64,000 nt of DNA from Blastocystis hominis (GCF_000151665.1 NW_013171817.1:310001-374000), one strand, 5' to 3'. Numbered from the stretch's first letter, positions 1 through 11,627 are shown. Notes: generated by a model not told the origin, from the letters alone. Translations and numbers: made by a program.

Positions 1-1
1 A

Positions 2-2285
2 TCTCCGCGATTTCCACGCCGTACCTTTCCCCGTTTCCCTTTATCACAGCGTTACCGCGGTTCTCCGAGCCTTCTCTCGCTCTCCGTGCAGTGGCCCGAC
101 TTCCCCCACGCCGCCACGCCCAGCCAGCTGCGCTCGCGCTCGCGCTCCCCGTCCCCGTCCCCGCAGCCGAGTCGCGTCCGCGGCGGACTGGCCACGACGC
201 CCATCAAGGCGCCGCGCCGAATCACCGTCTCCCCCGCGGTGTCCCCGATCACCGTGCGACCGATGAACCCGCTGGCCTCGCGGCTCCTGGCGACCACGCA
301 GCCGCTGACGCTGGGGCAGTCGGGAACACAATTGGGAACACAATTGGGAACACAATTAGGAACACAGCTGGGCACAAAGTTGGGCACAAAGTTGGGAACC
401 CAGTCAGGAACACAATTTGGAACACAATTTGGAACACAGTCGGGAACCCAGTCGGGACCACAGTCGTCGATCGTGACGGTGGAGCAGCTGGAGGCGCAGG
501 AGCGGCAGCGCGTGGCGGTGCTGCCGCAGCTGGCGTGGGCGGGGCAGCTGGAGGTGCTGCGCGGAATGAAGGGGAGACTGGAGGGGCGAGGGAAGGCGCG
601 GACGAAGGGGGAAGGGAGCTTGGAGGAGGCGGTGGAGGAGCTGTTCAACGCGCCGGTGCGCGTGGTGGTGGAGAACGTGACGAAAACCGCGGGGTCGGCG
701 GTGCTGCGCGTGACGAGCGCGAGCTTGGAGGTGTTGGGCCTGCTGGTTCGCGTGCTGCTGACCCCGGAGAACGTGGGGAGCGTGGCGGACTGCATGGCGG
801 ACTGCGTGAAGCAGCTGGTGAACGGTTCGTTCATGAGCGCCGAGAACGCGAATAGCCGCATGGTGGTGGATTTGGTGAACGATTTGCTTCGCTTGCAGTG
901 CGCGGCGCTCAACGAATCCCTCCTCTTGCTATTTACCCACAGCGTGCAGACCGCCTCCCTCTCCGCCTCCTCCCCCACCTTCCTCCACGCAGCCATGCTT
1001 CGCTCGATCACCTCCATCGCCGCTCTCCATCCCGACCTCCTCGCCACAAAACCCGATCTCGGGCGTTTCATCGTCGACGCCTGCTATCAAAGCGTCCTCG
1101 CCAATTCCACCGTTTTGCTCCGGCTCGTTCGCGATTTGCTCGCACAGCTCGCGCAGAGCTCCCCGCGGGAAACCGCCAGTGTGCTGCAGGCCCTCTCCCC
1201 CAGCAAAAAAACCGTGTTTCTGGAATTCGCGGAGAAATTCAAACTCGATGAAACCTTCGTCGCCGCCTTAAAAGCCGCCAAAAAGCCAAACCGAAACGGA
1301 GAAACCGCGGGGAGCAGCCCGGAGCGTTCTCTGGTTTCCACGTTTACTCTGTCAAAACCCGTTCATTTCGAATCCAAGCCGAGGATCCAATCGCGAATTC
1401 CCTTCCAGAAGGCCGATTCTGGGAATTCCAAAAATCCGGGGAATTTATCGAATTCCGGGAATTCCAATAATTCGGGGTATTCGGAGCTTTCGACGACGTT
1501 TGAAGAGTCGGAAGAGCCTTCTTTATCGCGTCCTGTGTCCGTTCTGCCGCTAGCGAAGGCCTATCTGTCTCCCCAGCTAATGAAAAGGATGGGATCCCAC
1601 CTGCAGCCAGTAGAGAAGCGAGTGAACGAGCAGTCGGCCAAAGGAGTCGAAAATCAGCCGATCCGAAGTGAGAAGCAGAGAAACACAGAAACACAAATCG
1701 ATGGGGAGGAGGCGTTGTGTCGATTGCAAACGGGGCAGGGAGGGAAGAGCGAATTGGATTGTATGGTGCAAGCGATTAGCAAGCGGCAGTTTTGTTCACT
1801 GCTCTCGTTTAATCAGCTGTGGAATGCGCAATCTCCCTTCCTGGTAAAAAAGGCTTGTTTTTAGTTTTAATTTTAGGTCGCCCATCCTTATTTATTTTCA
1901 TTTTGGGCAGATCGACTGCCTCAAGATGAGCAGATTGTGTTGATGCAATCAGTTCTGTCTGGACTGGTGGCAATCTCGGTAAAAGACGAAATTGAAATTT
2001 CTGAGGAGGTTTTTAGACAGCTTGTAGTGTTTTATAAGCTAATGTTGCATGTTCCTCCGAAGATGATGGTGGATGCAAAGCCACTGAAACGCTTATTGCT
2101 AAAAACGATCCGTTCTGAACGAACGGTACATCGAATGGTTGGTTACCATATAATTGTGCCTTTGTTTTTGGTTTCTGACACTGTAGAAATTTATGACCAC
2201 TTTGCTGAATGAGAAGCGCGTAGAAGACTACCTAAGTCCTCTATCTATTCAAGAGCGGCTCATTCTTTCTCGCGTCCATCTTTGA
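2..2285 (+). CDS. Hypothetical HEAT/TOG-like protein, 5' truncated
   Basis: The frame is open from the left edge with no ATG, so the start lies outside the window. The visible part is about 733 residues. It starts with a Ser/Arg/Pro-rich stretch, followed by a tandem four-residue repeat of the form G-T-[QK]-x encoded by 12-bp DNA units (about 325-465). After that comes a helical, Leu/Val/Ala-rich region that reads like HEAT or TOG repeats (about 480-1280), then a low-complexity Ser/Asn linker and a second helical block. Two introns restore one frame: 1844-1876 (33 bp) and 2138-2186 (49 bp). The stop is TGA at 2283-2285, with the poly(A) motif at 2307. A CLASP/TOG relationship is only an impression from residue pattern; no diagnostic motif was recognised. 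Confidence 0.55.
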
Positions 2286-2306
2286 TGATGAAAATCCCTT
2301 GAGTTT

Positions 2307-2314
2307 TGTTTGTT
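2307..2314 (+). terminator. TGTTTGTT poly(A) motif
   Basis: Exact motif 21 nt downstream of the TGA of the HEAT/TOG-like gene. Confidence 0.8.
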
Positions 2315-2421
2315 TTCTACATCTTTGACTCACTTTGGGTGTGATTTGGAAAGTGCGAAAGTAGGGAAATAACCGTTTTCTCGTTTTCCCTTTTTCATCA
2401 AATCCCTGCGGCTTGAATATA

Positions 2422-3568
2422 ATGAATCCAGAGCAACCGAACAATCTAAATGTGGATATGGATGTAGCTGAAGCCCGTCCTACTGATAATTTAGAGTACC
2501 CCTTCGTCTCCCACTCCTGCTCCACCCAAAGCTGCTCCCCAGAGAGGCCATGTACCTCAGTACAAGCTTCTGTTCACAGAACCTAAACAAGTACTTCAGT
2601 TCGATTTTATGGATGGATTTCGTGCCGAAGTAGTGAAGGGGGTGACTCCCGCTCTTATGATTACGCATGGGTAACACAAATGAGTTCTGGCTCACTTCCA
2701 AGATTGATGCTTGGTTCTAACTACTTTCCTCAGCAAATTGGTAACTCCGTTTATAACTTGTCGATCGACGCTATGAAAAAGACAGTACATTTGAAATTGG
2801 TTCTTCTAGCTAGGCTCGTATCAACGCCAGTTTAGACTCGCTCTGGCATATCGGTGGCGTTGTGCACGGCTTCCTTCGACCGGATCTCATGTGCATGCTA
2901 CAAGTGCAGGTACTCATGATCTCTCTCTGTCTCATCCAGACCTCCCGAAACCCGGCAGAAGACCGCGTCGTCGGCGAATTAGCGTACACAGGCCCTGTAT
3001 CCATTCTCACGGACTCGCCTACCCATAGGACTACAATGTCAGCACGGATGTGATGATCGGCAGACAAGTTGGCTTCAGCTACAGCCAATACATCACCAAA
3101 GACTGGACGATGGGTCTGGAGGCGAAATTCCAAATCCCGGACCGAGACTTGTCGTATGCGGTGAGCGCGAAGTACGACGTGGGTTCGAATCTCATCGGTA
3201 CTTTTTTTCTTTTTCTTTTTTTTTACGCACAGGAGGAACGCTCTCGAACCAGCGTATATTGGAGACGTACTATATGAAGCGAGCTTCGAATCGAACGAAG
3301 CTCGTGTCGATGCTGCGAATGGACTTCGAAAACTGGAGGAGCGAGCTGGAGGTCGGATGCATGTACACATTTAAGTCGGGGAAGATGCATATGACGTTGA
3401 ACTCGTCTGGAATCCTGCAGTCGTATATTGTATGATTTGGGGGAGTTGTGTGATGCGTAGGAGGAGTATGTGTCGAGATCGCTCATTATGACGCTGGGTG
3501 TAATGCATAATATTCCAAGCAAGCAGTCACATATTGGATTCTCTACAAAAATAATATTGGGTATTTAA
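2422..3568 (+). CDS. TOM40: Tom40, mitochondrial outer-membrane translocase channel
   Basis: Beta-barrel pore of the TOM complex, importing proteins into mitochondria or mitochondrion-related organelles. The spliced product is 308 residues, normal for a compact Tom40. Conserved elements are in order: a GFRAEV strand, the ITHG..LGSNYF region matching the SH-x-F-x-x-GS segment of other Tom40s, the KTARINASLDSLW strand, and the C-terminal SRSLIMTLGVMHN...HIGF beta signal. Seven short introns were placed by frame: 2464-2494, 2671-2702, 2785-2813, 2910-2939, 2997-3028, 3198-3232 and 3430-3460 (29-35 bp). The N-terminus is Pro/Ala-rich, as in other Tom40s. The stop TAA is at 3566. The porin/VDAC family is the main alternative, but the order of motifs favours Tom40. 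Confidence 0.85.
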
Positions 3569-3591
3569 GGCGTCTTTTACTATTGTTTACG

Positions 3592-3599
3592 TGTTTGTT
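3592..3599 (+). terminator. TGTTTGTT poly(A) motif
   Basis: Exact motif 23 nt after the Tom40 stop. Confidence 0.8.
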
Positions 3600-3781
3600 G
3601 ATAACTAATTGGGGGTTTCATTTTTGTAGTTTAATCAGAAAAGTCTGAAACTGAATAGTTTCTGGTTATATATATCTTAGATTAGTGTAGGTTTTGATGC
3701 GCAATAAGCTTATTCTAACCTTAGTATAGAAGATTACCCTGAAAGGTATTTGACGTTCGTAGAATATTTTTCTTTTCAAAT

Positions 3782-6108
3782 ATGCAAGATAAAGAAGAAA
3801 TCATCAGAGAAGCAGAAAGAACCCGAGAGCTAATGAGAACAAAGCCTTCGCTCTCAGATGCTGAAGCTGAACGAATTGTAAGCTTTCTTTGCACCTATCC
3901 GTCCTTACTTTTGTAGTATAGGGATATTGCCCCTTCCTTTCCCAAATTTACTCCCAAAAGTGATATATTAGACATTATCGTCTCTAATCAAGGAAACATC
4001 GAAGCCATAAATCGCGAAGTCCAAAAGTATTGGGAAAATGATGTTCCAGACCAGTGGACCACCGTAATCACTCGTACCGAAAAGGTATTTTTCTTTTTTC
4101 TGTTGCTCCCTTCAGAAGCAAATCAATCTCAAAAAAGCAGAAAAAGAGCGTCGACAAAGAAGAATCCAGAATCAAATGGAAGCCGAGGCGCGCCGACGAG
4201 CCGCCGCTTCTCGTTCTCAAAACGCCTCCAAGTCGGCTCCCAAGCCTGCTGCCTCGAAAGCCCATCTCGATCCCGTGATGGACCCGATGATTGTCCAGCT
4301 GGAGCATTCCTCTCTGCCCACTCTGCCCACTCTGCCCGCTTTACCCACTGCGCAGGAACCTCCCAAACTCTCTTCCGAGCCTGTCGCCGAGCCCTCTTCC
4401 AAGCCTGACGAAGCCGCCGCGTCGAAACCCTCCGGTGAGCCGGCCCAACCCTCCGTGAAGCCGGCCGAAGAGGAGCAGCCGGCCGAGTCCCAGCCTTCCC
4501 AGACCGTGGAAACTGTGGAAACCGTGGAAACCGTGGAAAAGGAGAAATCTGGCGAGGCGGCAGCGGAGGAGGCGCAGGAATCAAAACCCGATCACTCAGC
4601 GTCGACCGCGGAGTCGGCGGAGCCCTCAGCGGCGCCCTCTGCCGAGCCTGCGAAGCCTGCGAAGCCCGTGGAGCCTGTGGAGCCCGCAGAGCCGGCGAAG
4701 GCCGCGCAGGCCGCGGAGATGAGCGAGGTGTCGACCGAGGCTTCGGCGCAGGCGGCTGCGGAGCCATCGGTGGAGCAGGCGGAGGCGTCGATGGAGGCGT
4801 CGACCGAGGCTTCGGAGGCCTCTGCGCCGGGCGAGAGCGCCGCGGAGAGCAGGGAGGCGAGCTCCGCGCAGGCCGCCCCGGCAGCAGCGGCGGCAGCGGC
4901 GTCGGCTCCGCGCGGGAAGCGCGTGGTGCGGAAGATGCAGCGCCGCAAGCCGCTGGAGTTCTCGCTGGGGTCGTTCGCCTCGGCGCCCGACTCGGTCCCG
5001 GTGAGCTTCGGCTTCGCCGCCTCGCCCGCGCCGAGCACGCAGTCCGCGCAGCCCGCGCCGAGCGTGCAGCCCATGCCGCAGCCGATGCCGCAGGCGATGG
5101 GCCACCCGATGGCGCAGCCGATGCCGCAGCCGATCCCCCAGCCCATCCAGGCCATGGCCCAGCCCATGGGTCAGCCGATTGGTCAGCCGATTGGTCAACC
5201 GATGGGTCAACCGATGGGTCAACCGATGGGACAGCCAATGGGTCAACCGATGGGTCAACCGATGGGTCAACCGATCGGGCAGCCGATGCCGCAGGCGATG
5301 GCGCAGGCGATGGGCCAGCCGATCGGACCGCAAATGGCGCAGGCGATGGGCCAGCCGATGGCGCAGGCGATGCAGGCGATGCCGCAGGTGATGGCGAACC
5401 AGGCAATGCCGAGCCAGGGAGCCAACGGAGGTGCGACTGGCGGCAGGAGATAACGCGTAGAGCAGCACCACGAAGTGGATCCGATGCACGATCTGTCCTA
5501 CCACGTAGCCACGCGCAGTCGTTGTCATCTCTAGTGCTACTACAGCGTGTATCCCAGCTACCCCCAGAGCATGGTCATCGACTACTTCCCCAACGGAGGT
5601 ATCCTCGCCCCCATTCCCTCACACCCAGCGCCCGGGATGCACCATGAAGCGCCCTACCTGAACGTGCCGATCCCCGGCCAGGCGATGCCTGCGAACTCGA
5701 GCGAGCAGAACTACTCGTCGCTGCAGGGGAAGAGCGGAGCGGAGATGAACAGCGGGGAGAAGGCGCCCGGGATGAACCACGACGTGCCGATGATGTACGG
5801 GCACCAGGGCTTGCAGTTCGTGCCGCTGGGCGGGTATGGGAACTACACGTCGAACCAGGGGTACATCTATCGCGGCTATCCGTGCGCTTTGGCAGGGAGG
5901 AGTGAGCGGTAGGAACTTGATGGGGCAGATTCAGCCCACCACGTACGAGAACCAGGCGCAGAACCAGGCGCAGAACCAGGCGCAGACGGCGGAGGGGTAT
6001 GGAGCGGGGATGCAGAACAATCGCGTGATGATGGAGCACGTCGACCAGCCCTCGCGAGGCTTCGCTTATAACTCGTCGATGTGGCTGCCCCAGGGAATGG
6101 GATATTAA
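3782..6108 (+). CDS. Low-complexity Met/Gln/Pro repeat protein
   Basis: Unrecognised 721-residue protein. Residues 1-100 are charged and helical, and include a short segment (about residues 45-75, ILDIIVSNQGNIEAINREV) that resembles a UBA/CUE-type helical fold. A Lys/Arg-rich helix and a long Ala/Ser/Glu/Pro-rich stretch follow. The centre carries tandem MGQP/IGQP tetrapeptides from 12-bp DNA repeats (about 5075-5400). The C-terminus is Tyr/Asn/Gln-rich with several HPAPGMHH- and NQAQ-type repeats. Five introns were placed: 3878-3916, 4085-4115, 5431-5460, 5505-5534 and 5882-5912. The composition is typical of RNA-granule or prion-like proteins, but that is inference; no RNA-binding motif is visible. 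Stop TAA 6106-6108. Confidence 0.7.
5075..5400 (+). repeat. 12-bp tandem repeats encoding MGQP units
   Basis: About 20 consecutive, partly degenerate 12-bp units, for example aaccgatgggtc, translate as M/I-G-Q-P or M-x-Q-A tetrapeptides. The central copies (5165-5275) are nearly identical, suggesting recent expansion by slippage. Confidence 0.85.
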
Positions 6109-6130
6109 TAATAAATATGATTGGTTGCGG

Positions 6131-6138
6131 TGTTTGTT
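6131..6138 (+). terminator. TGTTTGTT poly(A) motif
   Basis: Exact motif 22 nt after the stop of the Met/Gln repeat gene. Confidence 0.8.
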
Positions 6139-6256
6139 GAAGGGAAAGAAGGGGAGCGAGCGAGATTGGAAGGAGCGGAGGGATTGGATGGATGGAGCAG
6201 CAGAGCGATTGTTTGCTTGCTTGCTTGCATGCCTGATTGATTGATTCATTGATTCA

Positions 6257-6264
6257 AACAAACA
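6257..6264 (-). terminator. TGTTTGTT poly(A) motif
   Basis: Exact motif on the minus strand, 23 nt downstream of the GT61-like gene stop. Confidence 0.8.
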
Positions 6265-6287
6265 ATCATTGACAATAGCCAAACACA

Positions 6288-7796
6288 CTACAAACTTGAC
6301 TTCTTTTTTGGAAAAATCGAAGTCACCACCATCTCCCAGTGCGAAAAATTGAACTTCGAGGTCGTGTAGAGCGAGATTCGCAGCTCTTTGCACACGCGCT
6401 TCATCACAAAACATCGCGCACACGACTCGTTTCGTAAGATCACACCCACTGAATGAGCTCGCAGAAACATAAAATAGTAAATCGGCTCCCAATCGGCCAT
6501 CATCATGAGATCCGCGGAGCCCAACATCGCTATCTTCGATTCGATCGTTCGGTTTGAAGTCAGTTCCGCGAGGGAATACTATTTCCCACAAGTTGATTGC
6601 GCCTACTCTCGTAGTATTCAACGGGATTCGGTGCTTGCTGCGAACTTCCGTCGATACAACGATATGTGGCTTCTTTCGTTGCGGCACATACAATGAAAAA
6701 CCCGCTGCTTTGTAAATGTTCAATCGGAACATTCGCAGAAAAATCCAATTCGGCTGGACCTCGTTATAAGCGGAGGACATCGCAAATGCCATCTATGTGG
6801 CACAAACACAGCAAATACTACGGCGAACTTCGAACAGAACGTTGCTTTGGCGGGGCTTCGCACGATGACAACCGAAGCCTTCGATTGGATTTCTAACAGC
6901 GGAAGTAATTCGTTGACAAATCGAAATGTATCTTCCGAAATACGACTTTCGTCGGCCGTGGTGATAGAAAGTGGCTGTGTAAATGAGAGAATGAACGAAC
7001 GAATCTACACTCGGACGAAGGTTTGAGTCGTGCATAGCGACTGAGAATGCGAGAAGCCAAAGAACTTGATCGAATTCGGCGCGACGAGGAAAAGAAAGAG
7101 TGGATGCATTGATTTTGAAAAGTCGATCGATCGTTTCATCGATGAGTTTTGGATTGTTGTTTAGAATAAGATACTGGGCAGCAAAATCGTATGCAAAGTG
7201 GTAATAAGGGAGTGGATGAATTGTGATGGAAGGATCGACTAAACAATTGGGTGTAAAAATAGAGTGAATACAATAGTATTGTGTACCGATGTCTTTTCTT
7301 TTGGCTGCGGAGGGTCGAATGGAGAAACTGTTATCGCGACGATTATAACAGAATTTCCTAAAAGAAAAATAGGCTCTCTACGAGCTGAATGATAAATATG
7401 AACAACACACAGACTCGTCATAGGCGAAATACCTATATAGATTATTCAAATGGGTGAAATCCATACTTCGATCGGCACCTTTTGTTTCCATTAGTAAATA
7501 CAATATCACATTCGGGACAAATGAACTTCTTCGTTTTGTTGAGTGCTGCGAGCGTCGAGTTATGACGCTTCATGATTGAATCCTTAGTGTGATACACAAA
7601 AACAGATGGAAGAGTCGCGAATGCAAAGTCCTGACCTAATTTGATATCTTTGTATTTATTTAGTAAAAGAAAGCAGGATACATTGATTCTTCGATACGAT
7701 TGATTTGATTCTGATTCCTAAACCACAGAAAAGTGCTAGAAGGAAAAGTGCTCCAGCCAGTATATTGACTGGTTGTAGGAGCGACTTTCGAGTCAT
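6288..7796 (-). CDS. Type II membrane glycosyltransferase, GT61/EOGT-like
   Basis: Predicted 437-residue Golgi/ER lumenal glycosyltransferase. A single hydrophobic segment at residues 10-29, after a short basic N-terminus, makes a type II signal anchor. The lumenal part has two blocks in the order expected for the GT61/DUF563 family (EOGT, POMGNT2, plant xylosyltransferases). One is a Tyr-Tyr-His-Phe..Asp segment (PLPYYHFAYDF). The other is a late ESKIAMLGSADLMMMADW block, in the position of the family's acceptor-side helix. It was assembled from seven exons. One intron is only 24 bp (7358-7381); the others are 28-46 bp. The spliced length is a multiple of three. Substrate is unknown, and the second block lacks the usual HGAG so the family call is tentative. 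The stop is TAG at 6288-6290. Confidence 0.55.
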
Positions 7797-7872
7797 TGCA
7801 CTCAAAATACAGGTAAACGAAACAAAGCGAAAGACATAAACTGCTATTTTTCTTGTCAAACTGCAGTCAATC

Positions 7873-8328
7873 ATGGCGGAAAACGCTACACAGCAGCCTA
7901 AAAAATTGGATGCACCAACAGAGATAACCTGCCTTGAAGCGGAAGAAGATTCGATCACGATCGCTTGGAAACCTGTGAAGCGTACATGAGGGAAAATGTA
8001 TATAGCATAGACGCCGCTGGATACTTGGTCTTGTGTAAAGATGTGTTAGAGGAGAGTTGGGAGAATTGCGAAAGCGTCAGTAGGTAGAGACATCGTTGCT
8101 AAATTTGTAGTTGTTTCAAAAGAGGAGACAACCGCCAAGATCACGCATTTGTGGCCCACTGCGACATTCACGATAAAGGTGATCGCTACTGCCGGAGACA
8201 AAGAGCACAGTAAGGTTTCTGGAGCTCAGTCAAGTGCAGCGGATAGTGATGACAGCGAGATTTTCTACTGCGATACAGCCGTAGGTTCCTGTGCTCCGAA
8301 GAAACGAAAATGCCTTGGTTTGTGTTAG
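7873..8328 (+). CDS. Small fibronectin type III domain protein
   Basis: A 131-residue protein consisting almost wholly of one FN3 domain: P-x-E-I-x-C-L near the start, D-S-I-T-I-A-W in strand B, A-A-G-Y-L-V in strand C and a T-F-T-I-K-V-I-A-T core. The C-terminus is Asp/Ser-rich, then basic and Cys-containing (KKRKC). No signal peptide or membrane segment is seen, so it is probably cytosolic. Introns are at 7982-8010 (29 bp) and 8080-8110 (31 bp). It is divergently transcribed from the GT61-like gene, with 76 bp between the start codons. The role is unknown. Confidence 0.65.
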
Positions 8329-8340
8329 TTGTGTGAAGTG

Positions 8341-8348
8341 TGTTTGTT
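8341..8348 (+). terminator. TGTTTGTT poly(A) motif
   Basis: Exact motif 12 nt after the TAG of the FN3 gene. Confidence 0.8.
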
Positions 8349-8437
8349 TGATCCATTTTGAGTCTGTCCGGTTTGCTACGCTCACGCTTGTGTGAATAAA
8401 CACAGAAAAAGATTTCTTATTCTAATTGTGATCCACC

Positions 8438-8728
8438 TTATGAGGAAAAGCCATTCTCCGCCATAAAACGCGTGTAGGCATCTACCACAGCCTTGCAATT
8501 ATCCATATGGTTAACACCTAATCGTCTTACACCCAAAACCCGAAAATTACCTTCTTTCTTGAAGCAGTCAGAAACTCTCTGTCGCAAGACTTCCAGCTCC
8601 TCGATCTCGATAAATCGGTCCTTGGACATTGCCTCCATGGACTTCAGCCAAGCCTCACGGTTTTCAGGGGCAATATTTCCATCAGCATCTCTGTAAGTAG
8701 AAGGGTGAACAAATCCTTCAGACGACAT
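8438..8728 (-). CDS. NDUFB10-like complex I accessory subunit
   Basis: An 85-residue protein after removal of a 33-bp intron (8518-8550), whose length keeps the frame either way. The core EELEVLRQRVSDCFKKEG..N...NCKAVVDAYTRF matches the spacing of the Cys-containing helices of NDUFB10/PDSW, a peripheral subunit of mitochondrial NADH dehydrogenase. The retained-intron reading would insert 11 residues in the middle of this motif, so splicing is preferred. Blastocystis organelles are known to keep complex I, which fits. The first ATG of the frame is used; the GTG further upstream is not needed. No exact poly(A) motif follows; TGTTTATT, with one mismatch, lies downstream. Confidence 0.55.
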   Translation of the reverse strand: MSSEGFVHPSTYRDADGNIAPENREAWLKSMEAMSKDRFIEIEELEVLRQRVSDCFKKEGNFRVLGVRRLGVNHMDNCKAVVDAYTRFMAENGFSS

Positions 8729-8821
8729 TGTAATAAACACAGTATGGCAGGAGATCTAGAACGGTGAATCCTAGGCGGTGCCCGCGGTTATTCCCACAAC
8801 CCCGCACCCCTCTCTATTTCC

Positions 8822-8829
8822 AACAAACA
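8822..8829 (-). terminator. TGTTTGTT poly(A) motif
   Basis: Exact minus-strand motif 9 nt after the TAG of the apyrase gene. Confidence 0.85.
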
Positions 8830-8838
8830 GAACGAAAG

Positions 8839-10617
8839 CTAAATTATAGAGATCCTTTGATATCGAAAATAAGACGTTCGATACGTTAGCAAGTACGCTG
8901 CAACAAACTATCCCTCATCGACAATCTCGCATTCCTACAAAGCAAAGAGCGACGATGGTCGCAAGAATCCACTTCAAACTGATCTGTCGAGGCACTGGAC
9001 TGCGTCCCTACACTCGATTGCCCTCCTCTCACCGACCATGAACAATGCCGCTCCGTACGTCCAATCAACGCTCTCTCCATTAATCTTCCGCAGAAAATCG
9101 ATCGACACCGCGTTCTGCTCCCCTTCCTCCAGCCGATATCCCTGCTCCAGCAATGTCACCACATACGCGATCTACATGCCACTCTCCGCGAATCCCTACC
9201 TGAAAACATCGCTGCGGCAGCACCTGCTCGTTCGTGTACGGATGCACGCCCCGGAAGCGGTTCTTCACATCCCTAAAAATGAGGGATCCCCCACGACGAA
9301 ACTCCCATGGGAGGGCGCAGAAGGCGCGGCCGTAGCTCTTGAGCTCCTCGATGGACAGCTGCGCGTCCTCGGAGAGGCGGAACGCCGCGCGGACGAAGTC
9401 CACCACGAAGAAATAGAGGGACATTCCCACGAAATCGACGTTCACCGCGGGGATCTGCATCGCCCAGATGGAACATTCTACGCTCGACGCCGCGCCCGAA
9501 GCCCACTGGTCCCGCGGGAATCGGTGCAGGGCGAATCTCCGCGGACAATCTGCGTGAGGAGTGCCTCGCAGCGGTCGAACTATCGGTGAGGCGGGCGTTT
9601 CGCGGCCACATTGCCGGTTCCCTCGTGCGGGAGCGCGGGGTAGTTGGGCGACTCGTCGAGATAACCGCGGTGATTGCACGGGTTGGGGACGTGGAGGCGA
9701 TCCTCGCGGGAATCGGCGTCGTCGCGGAAGGCTTCGCGATTGCTGAGGAGGAAGGCTTCGAAGCGCAGCTGCGCCTCCTTCGCGCCGAACGACAGGAACG
9801 ACCGGCAGAACAGGTCCTGCGCGAAGTCGACCGCGTCGCCGGGGCGTCGTACCGCGAACTGGTACGCGATCTGCGTCGATTCGCCGCCCAGGTCTAACGA
9901 GCCGAGCGTCGCGCGACGCGTGTACCGCAGAGAGGGAGTGATCCGACCGTTCTGATCGAGAAACTGGGGAAACTGGGTACCAGGACGTTCACCGTGATCC
10001 AGCCGTAGAGAGCCTCCAGCTCGCCGTCGATGGTCTGGAGCATGTCGCGACGCATGTAGAAATGAAGGTCGGAGCGGAGGTATGCGAAGTAGATCGCGTT
10101 GTAGATTCGGTTCTGGTCGTGCTTGTTCAGAACACGCATTCCGGCCGTGGCGTAGATGTACACTGGAATGTCCCTGGAGGGTGAGAGACCGTAGCAGAGA
10201 ACACACATTCCTGACGTTTTGACATGCTTTTCGGCATTTTTCATCAGATTGTAGAGAGGCTGCCAGACTCCACCCAAGTTCGAGGCATAGGAACTAGACG
10301 TAGAAAACAACACCCAAAATGCACTTTATGCCCGGAGTACATTCAGCCGAATACACCTCCTTCATTCGCACAATCTCATTGTTTTCGTCTCGGTCCATTT
10401 TAAACAGGTAAAAGCGGCTTCCCGTACTAAACACAGTTAACTCCGAACGAGCCACGCACACAACCAACAACCCACCTGCCTGCATCAATCATGCCCAAAT
10501 AGGGCGAATACCCAGACTTGAATGACGGAGAAGTAACTACGCACATTACGCAAAAAAGCAACATCTACATGCTACTCCAAAAAATAAACACATCATAGTA
10601 AGAAAGAGTAACGGCAT
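8839..10617 (-). CDS. Apyrase / nucleoside triphosphate diphosphohydrolase (GDA1/CD39 family)
   Basis: Hydrolyses nucleoside tri- and diphosphates in the secretory lumen or outside the cell. The 485-residue product has a signal peptide (MPLLFLTMMCLFFGVAF) and a C-terminal membrane helix (about residues 450-472). The apyrase conserved regions are present in order: ACR1 IDAGSTGSR, ACR2 YIYATAGMRVL, ACR3 LYGWITVN, ACR4 GSLDLGGESTQI and ACR5 around INGESVDW. Paired Cys residues (CNHRG, CSIWAMQ) fit the extracellular fold. Ten introns of 28-49 bp were placed; the spliced length is a multiple of three. In this arrangement, with both ends near membranes, it would be Golgi or surface ecto-apyrase. 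Stop TAG 8839-8841. Confidence 0.85.
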
Positions 10618-10685
10618 TTCTCCAAACCTTGCTCCACCTTACTCCGGTGTCAACAAAACAGAATTGTAATTTTATAAGGGATAAA

Positions 10686-10693
10686 AACAAACA
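10686..10693 (-). terminator. TGTTTGTT poly(A) motif
   Basis: Exact minus-strand motif 20 nt after the EMG1 stop. Confidence 0.8.
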
Positions 10694-10713
10694 GTCCACT
10701 AAAACAACAAGCC

Positions 10714-11561
10714 TTACAAAATGCCCCAGGTGTGTTCAAACGCATTCAGCAGCTTACTAATCGTCACCGGAGTGCTTAGCTACGCATCAATCATCTCCAT
10801 CGCCAGTCTACCGGGTAGTTCGACACAGAAATCGTTTCCTCTGCGTAATTCGGAATCGAGTGGCCGTCCGCAAAGCATCCAAAGGAGAAAACGATCGTGT
10901 CCGAATGCACCGACGCATCATCCCAATTGCTCAAAACTTGTGCGAACTCAAGTGGATCGACACTTCGACCCGTGATTGACGTTGCAAACCGACGACTGTC
11001 CACCGGAATAATCGATGGGACGCTGCCCTGAATCACTTTCATGAGGGTTTCATCGCCATCCGTGTTGCGGACCTTCTCCTTGTGGAGAAGTTGGACTACT
11101 GTGAAGAACCGAGCCAGAGCATACCCATTAGACCGGCAAAACGATTATATGTACGGGGAATACGAATGTGCGAGTTGATTTCGATGAGAACGTTTTTGGT
11201 TGTATGGACGTACACCTAGAAATGAGTATGGATGTCCTGAGCGCACTTGTAAATGACCTGACTTATTTAGTGGACTATCCAGCAAAGCAAGTAAGCTCTA
11301 GGTGGAAATTCGATATTTTGGTACCAACCTGATGGCAAATATCTGGACGAACGTTTACCGGATCGACCTTCATCTTTTTCAGTAACCCAATGTGGTCATC
11401 GGAATTGAGCAATGTGAATCCCTACATATTATCGCTGCGCACAGGTTTCTCACTTTCTTGGTTTTTACAGTTTCCAAACAAGCACCCTCCAGAATACAAA
11501 TAATCTTCATCTTCTTATAGCGCGGAGCTTCCACGATGACAGCATTTCCTCTATCGGACAT
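10714..11561 (-). CDS. EMG1: EMG1/NEP1, 18S rRNA N1-methyl-pseudouridine methyltransferase
   Basis: SPOUT-family methyltransferase of small-subunit ribosome biogenesis. The 231-residue product starts shortly before IICILEGACLETVK and carries LLNSDDHIGLLKKM, NVRPDICHQSLLALLDSPLNKSG, VYVHTTKNVLIEIN, IRIPRTYNRFAGLMV and the C-terminal SNYPLS...KLLNAFEHTWG, all diagnostic of Nep1. Five introns were removed, one of them only 26 bp (11099-11124). It is divergently transcribed from the aminotransferase-like gene, with 66 bp between starts. The stop TAA is at 10714-10716. Confidence 0.92.
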
Positions 11562-11627
11562 GACAGACAAAAGGAGCGATCCAGGAAAGAGAAAACATAG
11601 GAAAAAGGATCAAGTTTATTTCTATCG

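Noticed and set aside
2671-2813. Apparent frameshifts or 14-nt introns in Tom40
   Set aside because: Two 14-nt GT-AG deletions would restore frame, but ordinary 32-bp and 29-bp introns at 2671-2702 and 2785-2813 do so too and match the family better.
4129-5406. 425-codon minus-strand frame of Ser/Pro/Ala repeats
   Set aside because: Mirror of the 12-bp repeat and Ala/Pro-rich coding region of the plus-strand gene, which has consistent introns at both ends.
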